Assembly: GCA_947474675.1 (NCBI GenBank)
Contig: CANJKA010000031.1
Coordinates: forward strand, 1 to 35,342
Direction: 5' to 3'
DNA length: 35,342 nt
Source: Flavobacteriales bacterium
GTDB taxonomy: Bacteria; Bacteroidota; Bacteroidia; Flavobacteriales_D; Crocinitomicaceae
Both the position numbers and the translations under genes were made by a program. This document shows, piece after piece, positions 31,153 through 35,342 of the stretch (positions are counted from its first letter, which is position 1; the number at the start of each line of letters is the position of its first letter). A model generated the notes under the pieces. The model was not told where the DNA came from. It made no database searches and was given only the letters and a program-made list of their open reading frames with translations.

Positions 31153-32658
31153 ATGAATAAAGAAATTACTTTAGACGAAATTCAAGATTTTAAAGGGAAA
31201 TATCCTAAGCAGTTGTGGGCGCTTTTCTTTTCAGAAATGTGGGAACGATTTTGTTTCTATGGAATGAGGGGAATGTTGATTTATTTTATGGTAGATCAAC
31301 TATTAATGAAAGGTGGGATAGCAAATTTACAATATGGAGCTACTCAAGCTTTTGTTTATGCATTTACTTTTATTGGAGGTATTTTTGCTGACAAAATTCT
31401 TGGTTTTAGAAAATCTTTGTTTTGGGGAGGATTATTAATGATTGTAGGTAGTATTTTACTAGCTATAGATCCTGTTGATTTTTTCTTCTTAGGTATAACT
31501 TTTAACATTGTTGGAACAGGTTTTTTTAAACCAAATATATCTTCCATGGTTGGTTCTTTATACAAAGACGGAGATAGTAGAAGAGATGCTGGCTTTTTAT
31601 TATTTTATTCTGGTATTAATATAGGAGCATTTATTGGTGGATATGTTATTGCTATTGGAAAAGGAACTATGTTCACCGACATGATACCTGTTGAATTAAG
31701 ATGGAATTTTGCATTTGGTGCTTCTGCTGTTGCTATGTCAATTAGTTTAATAACTTTTATTTATACAAAGAAAACATTAGGTCCAATTGGATTGTCTCCA
31801 ATACTTCATTTAGAAAAGACTAAAAGAAAATTATACGAAACATCTGTATACATTGGAGCATTAATATGTATTCCATTGGTTGTAATTATGGTTTCAAATT
31901 CTGTTTATACAGATTATTTCATGATGGCAATCGGGCCTTTTAGTTTGATTTATTTAATTATTGAAATGAGTAAAAATACTTTAGCTGAAAACAAAAAAAT
32001 TATTGCAGCTTTATTATTTATTTTATTCGCTGTAATATTTTGGGCTATTTTTGAACAAGCTGGTGGTTCTTTGAGTTTGTTTGCGAAAGACAATGTAAAT
32101 TCAAATTTATTAGGGATAAAAGCTGATCCAAACGGAATAAACAACTCTATTAATGCTCTTTTCGTGATTATTCTAGCTCCAATTATTGGTTTGCTTTTCA
32201 TTTCAATGTCTAAACGAAAAATTGAACCAAATTCGGTCGTAAAATTCGGATTAGGTTTCCTTTTTCTTGGACTTGCATTTTACACTTTCTATTCCATGAG
32301 ATTCTTTTCTGATAAAAATGGTCTAGGTTCATTAGATATTTTTGCATTAGCCTATTTAGTCGTTACGTTTGGTGAATTATTTTTATCTCCTATTGGTCTA
32401 AGTATAATGACAAAATTAGCTCCTCAAAGAATGCAGGGATTAATGATGGGATTGTGGTTCTTAGCATCTGCTTATGGTCAATATGCAGCAGGATTGTTTG
32501 GAGCTAGTATTTCGCCTGATGAAAAAGCTTCAGGTATGGAAAAAATGCATACTTACACATCTGGATATTATGATTTTGCTATTTACGCATTATTATCAGG
32601 TGTTATTTTAATAGCTATTTCCCCATTAATGAAAAAATTAATGGGAGAGGTAAAATAA
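31153..32658 (+). CDS. POT/PTR family peptide transporter 2
   Basis: 501 residues from ATG 31153 (the frame extends to a TTG at 31102 inside the terminator, which is not a start). ExxER motif SEMWERFCFYGMRG with Glu28, Glu31 and Arg32; TM4 Lys in GTGFFKPNISS; signature FYSGINIGAFIGGY; TM7 Glu in FWAIFEQAGGS. All elements for proton-coupled peptide transport are present. It is 27 nt upstream of the third POT gene and is probably co-transcribed with it. It differs from copy 1 in a short N-terminus and a much shorter loop between TM6 and TM7. Confidence 0.92.
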   Translation: MNKEITLDEIQDFKGKYPKQLWALFFSEMWERFCFYGMRGMLIYFMVDQLLMKGGIANLQYGATQAFVYAFTFIGGIFADKILGFRKSLFWGGLLMIVGSILLAIDPVDFFFLGITFNIVGTGFFKPNISSMVGSLYKDGDSRRDAGFLLFYSGINIGAFIGGYVIAIGKGTMFTDMIPVELRWNFAFGASAVAMSISLITFIYTKKTLGPIGLSPILHLEKTKRKLYETSVYIGALICIPLVVIMVSNSVYTDYFMMAIGPFSLIYLIIEMSKNTLAENKKIIAALLFILFAVIFWAIFEQAGGSLSLFAKDNVNSNLLGIKADPNGINNSINALFVIILAPIIGLLFISMSKRKIEPNSVVKFGLGFLFLGLAFYTFYSMRFFSDKNGLGSLDIFALAYLVVTFGELFLSPIGLSIMTKLAPQRMQGLMMGLWFLASAYGQYAAGLFGASISPDEKASGMEKMHTYTSGYYDFAIYALLSGVILIAISPLMKKLMGEVK

Positions 32659-32685
32659 TCTTCTTGATATTAAAAAAAACAAAAC

Positions 32686-34410
32686 ATGAAACAAAGAAAT
32701 CATCCAAAAGCATTACCGTTCTTATTCTTCTCCGAAATGTGGGAAAGATTCGGTTATTATTTAATGATTGGAATTTTTACTTTATATCTCAAAGACACTG
32801 TCGACAAAGGTGGGTTTGGATTAAATGAAAAAGAAGCTTCTGATTTATATGGAACTTTCATTGCTTTTGTTTTTTTAACTCCTTTTATTGGTGGATTGCT
32901 AGCCGATCGAGTTTTAGGATATAGAAGATCTATTACAATTGGTGGAATTATGATGGGAATAGGATATTGCTTGATGTCTATTCACAGTAAAGAAATGCTA
33001 TACTTATCAATGTTATTAGTGATTTTAGGAAACGGGTTATTCAAACCAAATATTTCTACATTGCTTGGAAATCTTTATAACAATCCTGAATACAAAGCTA
33101 AAAAAGATGCTGGCTACAACATTTTCTACATGGGAATAAACATTGGTGCTTTTGTTTGTAATTTCTTTGCAGCTGCTTTATACAATACAATTGGTTGGGG
33201 AGCGGCATTCATAGCCGCAGGTATAGGAATGTTTATCGGAATTATTATATTCTGGTCTGGTACTAAACATTTTAAACATGTAGACGTAATCAAACCTACT
33301 CAGGAAGGTGATATGCCATTGTTAAAAATATTTGGACTAATATTGTTACCTTCAATTATTTTTGGATTGGTTGGGTTTTATTTATATGGTATTACAGGGC
33401 CAGATAATACACATGGAAATTTGGTTGGTTCTGATTCGACAGATGCCTTTTTATTTGGATGTATTCCAATCATTTTTTTCTACGGTAGATTGTTATATAA
33501 ATCACCTCCTGAAGAAAAAAGACCAATTGCTGCTATGTTAGCTATTTTCTCTGTTGTCATTGCGTTTTGGGCAGTTTTTAAACAAAATGGATCTACTTTA
33601 AATACTTGGGCTGATCGTTATACTGACAGAGAAATCCCTACAGCTTTAGCTCCAACGATGGGAAGTTTATGTTTAATTGATACAATGAATTATGTTAAAG
33701 ACACTTTTCCTGTTTCAAATAATCAATTTGTAGTAGCTGATAAAAAAAATACTGAAATAGCATATCATTCGTATTTCAAAAACATGAAAAAAGAAGATTT
33801 ACCAAAAGATGGAGATAAATTGTTTCTTGCAAATACCAATTTATTTCAATCTGTAAATCCATTTTGGGTTATAACTTTAACTCCTCTTGTATTAGCATTC
33901 TTTGCATTCTTACGAAGAAAAGGAAAAGAACCATCTACTCCAACGAAAATTGCATTTGGATTGCTAATATCTGCTCTTTCATGCTTAGTAATGTACGCTG
34001 CGGTCTTTGCTTGCGAAAATGGTGCAATAAAATCTTCTGCTTGGTGGTTCGTTTCTTCTTATGGGGTCATTACTATTGGTGAGCTATTTTTAAGTCCAAT
34101 GGGCTTATCAATGGTTTCAAAATTAAGTCCACCACGATTAACTGCATTAATGATGGGGGGCTGGTTTTTAGCTACTTCAATTGGAAATAAATTGTCCGGT
34201 GTATTAAGTAGTCTTTGGGACGGATACGAACACAAAGCAAATTTCTTTCTTGTAAACTCGTGTTTATTAGGAGGTGCTGCCCTACTTTTATTTGCAATGC
34301 TTAAATGGCTAAACGGAATTTTCAAAGAACATACTGAAAAAGAAACTGCTGATAATTTGAATATTCAACAAGCTTCAGATGAAACAATTATCGATCAAAG
34401 CATCATCTAA
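32686..34410 (+). CDS. POT/PTR family transporter 3, divergent
   Basis: 574 residues. ExxERFGYY is kept (Glu17, Glu20, Arg21), but the following G-MRG of copies 1 and 2 is LMIG. TM4 Lys120 (GNGLFKPNIS) is present, while TM7 has Lys299 in FWAVFKQNGS where the others have Glu. An extra loop of about 60 residues follows TM7 (NYVKDTFPVSNNQFVVADKK, quoted in part). In characterised POTs the TM4 Lys pairs with the TM7 Glu, so this copy may have changed substrate or coupling. Ends in a hydrophilic tail of about 30 residues. It overlaps the following GNAT-like gene by 32 nt. Confidence 0.88.
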   Translation: MKQRNHPKALPFLFFSEMWERFGYYLMIGIFTLYLKDTVDKGGFGLNEKEASDLYGTFIAFVFLTPFIGGLLADRVLGYRRSITIGGIMMGIGYCLMSIHSKEMLYLSMLLVILGNGLFKPNISTLLGNLYNNPEYKAKKDAGYNIFYMGINIGAFVCNFFAAALYNTIGWGAAFIAAGIGMFIGIIIFWSGTKHFKHVDVIKPTQEGDMPLLKIFGLILLPSIIFGLVGFYLYGITGPDNTHGNLVGSDSTDAFLFGCIPIIFFYGRLLYKSPPEEKRPIAAMLAIFSVVIAFWAVFKQNGSTLNTWADRYTDREIPTALAPTMGSLCLIDTMNYVKDTFPVSNNQFVVADKKNTEIAYHSYFKNMKKEDLPKDGDKLFLANTNLFQSVNPFWVITLTPLVLAFFAFLRRKGKEPSTPTKIAFGLLISALSCLVMYAAVFACENGAIKSSAWWFVSSYGVITIGELFLSPMGLSMVSKLSPPRLTALMMGGWFLATSIGNKLSGVLSSLWDGYEHKANFFLVNSCLLGGAALLLFAMLKWLNGIFKEHTEKETADNLNIQQASDETIIDQSII

Positions 34411-34969
34411 AGACAAAGATCTTATTGTCAAAATAATTACAGAAACATTTGATTCAAACCCAAGTGTCAATTCAGTAATTGGTTCAAACGGAAATCGAAA
34501 AAAGAAAATTCAACGTTTAGCTGAATTTGCATTTATAAAAGCATTCAATAAAAACGGAGCGTACCTTTCTACAAATAAGAAAGGTGCTGCTTTATTTTAT
34601 AGAGCTGATCAAAATTATTTTTCCTTCAAAGAGCAATTTTATGAATTGAGATTCGCCTTAACTTCAATACCTTTGAGAAATATTTTAAAGGTTTTAAAAC
34701 GTGAATCGTATTTCAAAAATAGGAGACCTCAAGATGGAAAATATTACTATTTCTGGTTTTTAGGAGTCATGGAAAATGGTAACAATGCAGGATTTGAATT
34801 AAAAAACTGTATTTTTGAAAAAGCCAAAGATGAAAATTTACCGATTTATCTTGAAACTTCAGTCTACAGAAATGTAACAGCCTATCAACTATTTGGGTTT
34901 GAAATTTACCACGAATGGATAGATCAAGAAAACGGAAATTCTGTATGGTTTATGAGAAAAAAAGCTTAA
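34379..34969 (+). CDS. GNAT-like acetyltransferase
   Basis: 196 residues, cytoplasmic. The N-terminal half is divergent (SFKEQFYELRFALTSIPLRN); the C-terminal half shows GNAT motifs: FWFLGVMENGNNAGFELKN, in which NNAG replaces the usual R-x-x-G, then PIYLETSVYRNVTAYQLFGF and FEIYHEWID. The acetyl-CoA loop is weak, so catalytic activity is uncertain. Its ATG lies inside the end of the third POT gene, giving a 32-nt overlap and likely coupled translation. Substrate unknown; a product of the transporter is one possibility. Confidence 0.75.
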   Translation: MKQLSIKASSKDKDLIVKIITETFDSNPSVNSVIGSNGNRKKKIQRLAEFAFIKAFNKNGAYLSTNKKGAALFYRADQNYFSFKEQFYELRFALTSIPLRNILKVLKRESYFKNRRPQDGKYYYFWFLGVMENGNNAGFELKNCIFEKAKDENLPIYLETSVYRNVTAYQLFGFEIYHEWIDQENGNSVWFMRKKA

Positions 34970-34986
34970 AAAATAAATTCCGATTT

Positions 34987-35342
34987 ATGAAAAAATATAT
35001 TTTATTTTTTATTGGTTTAGTACTTATTTTAACTTCGTGTCTACAAGAAAGATTAATTTTCTTTCCTGATAAATATCCTGTTGATCACACTTACAATTTC
35101 ACACCAAAATTCAAAGAATATTCTTTCAAAGTTGATAAAAAAGTAAACTTAAACGGCGTATTATTTGAAACTGATTCTAGTAAAGGATTGGTGTTTTATC
35201 TACATGGAAATGGAGGAGCAATCGATTCTTGGGGACAAATTGCTGATGTTTATCTAAAAAACAAATACGACTTTTTCATCTTAGATTATAGAGGTTACGG
35301 GAAAAGTGAAGGGAAAATTAGAAGTGATCAACAAATATACAG
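34987..35342 (+). CDS. Alpha/beta-hydrolase lipoprotein, cut by window edge
   Basis: Translated by hand from ATG 34987; open to the right edge (about 118 codons). A lipoprotein signal ends LILTSC (Cys18). Then ERLIFFPDKYP, the oxyanion motif VFYLHGNGGAIDSWG, and FILDYRGYGKSEGKI, all typical of alpha/beta hydrolases of the YfhR/BEM46 type. The nucleophile elbow (G-x-S-x-G) lies beyond the window. It begins 17 nt after the GNAT-like stop and is likely in the same operon. Substrate unknown. Confidence 0.85.
   Translation, partial: MKKYILFFIGLVLILTSCLQERLIFFPDKYPVDHTYNFTPKFKEYSFKVDKKVNLNGVLFETDSSKGLVFYLHGNGGAIDSWGQIADVYLKNKYDFFILDYRGYGKSEGKIRSDQQIY

Overview
This window comes from a low-GC member of the Bacteroidota, most likely a Flavobacteriales species. 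The genus cannot be fixed from the sequence alone. Five things point there: promoters of the TTG-N19-TAnnTTTG type with almost no Shine-Dalgarno signal; an arginine operon built on an N-acyl-ornithine carbamoyltransferase instead of ordinary ArgF; a GEVED/fibronectin-type surface protein of the kind exported by the type IX system; DUF1573 proteins; and lipoproteins with a Gly/Ser-Cys lipobox. It reads as ordinary chromosome. There are no rRNA or tRNA genes, no CRISPR array, no transposase and no phage module.

Layout, left to right. 1-7.06 kb (all minus): the 5' part of a large glycine-rich adhesin cut by the window edge, murB, two tandem DUF1573 proteins, a TPR-like lipoprotein, def, ruvX, pth and a small TPR protein. 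7.3-8.9 kb (plus): a secreted protein with two SUMF1/FGE-type domains. 9.0-11.1 kb (minus): an OsmC-like protein and SelO. 11.5 kb (plus): an Lrp/AsnC regulator. 12.1-20.5 kb (minus): a complete arginine operon, transcribed as N-acyltransferase, argG, argC, argD, argF', argB, argE, argH. 20.7-25.2 kb (plus): valS, an ORF6N plus PLD-like protein, and a GNAT acetyltransferase. 25.2-29.5 kb (minus): an aldose-epimerase-like protein, an LTA4H-type M1 aminopeptidase lipoprotein, tcdA and tatD. 29.6 kb to the end (plus): three tandem POT peptide transporters, a GNAT-like protein and the start of an alpha/beta-hydrolase lipoprotein. The aminopeptidase and the peptide transporters together suggest a lifestyle that uses peptides, but with a full arginine pathway.

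The most unusual feature is a family of intergenic repeats at the 3' ends of minus-strand genes. Each has a hairpin whose stem sequence differs from locus to locus, followed on the plus strand by a nearly constant CTACGG tail. Most are preceded by tandem 13-15-mers of the form GATGAAnnnnGTTT. Five or six lie inside the arginine operon. There they encode the C-terminal tails of ArgB, ArgD and probably the acyltransferase, and supply the stop codon of ArgF'. A second repeat family is a pair of ~161-bp MITE-like elements with ~28-bp imperfect terminal inverted repeats, each sitting in a divergent promoter region. A third signal is a perfect 13-bp-arm palindrome inside the ORF6N gene, exactly over its LRSQIVT motif.
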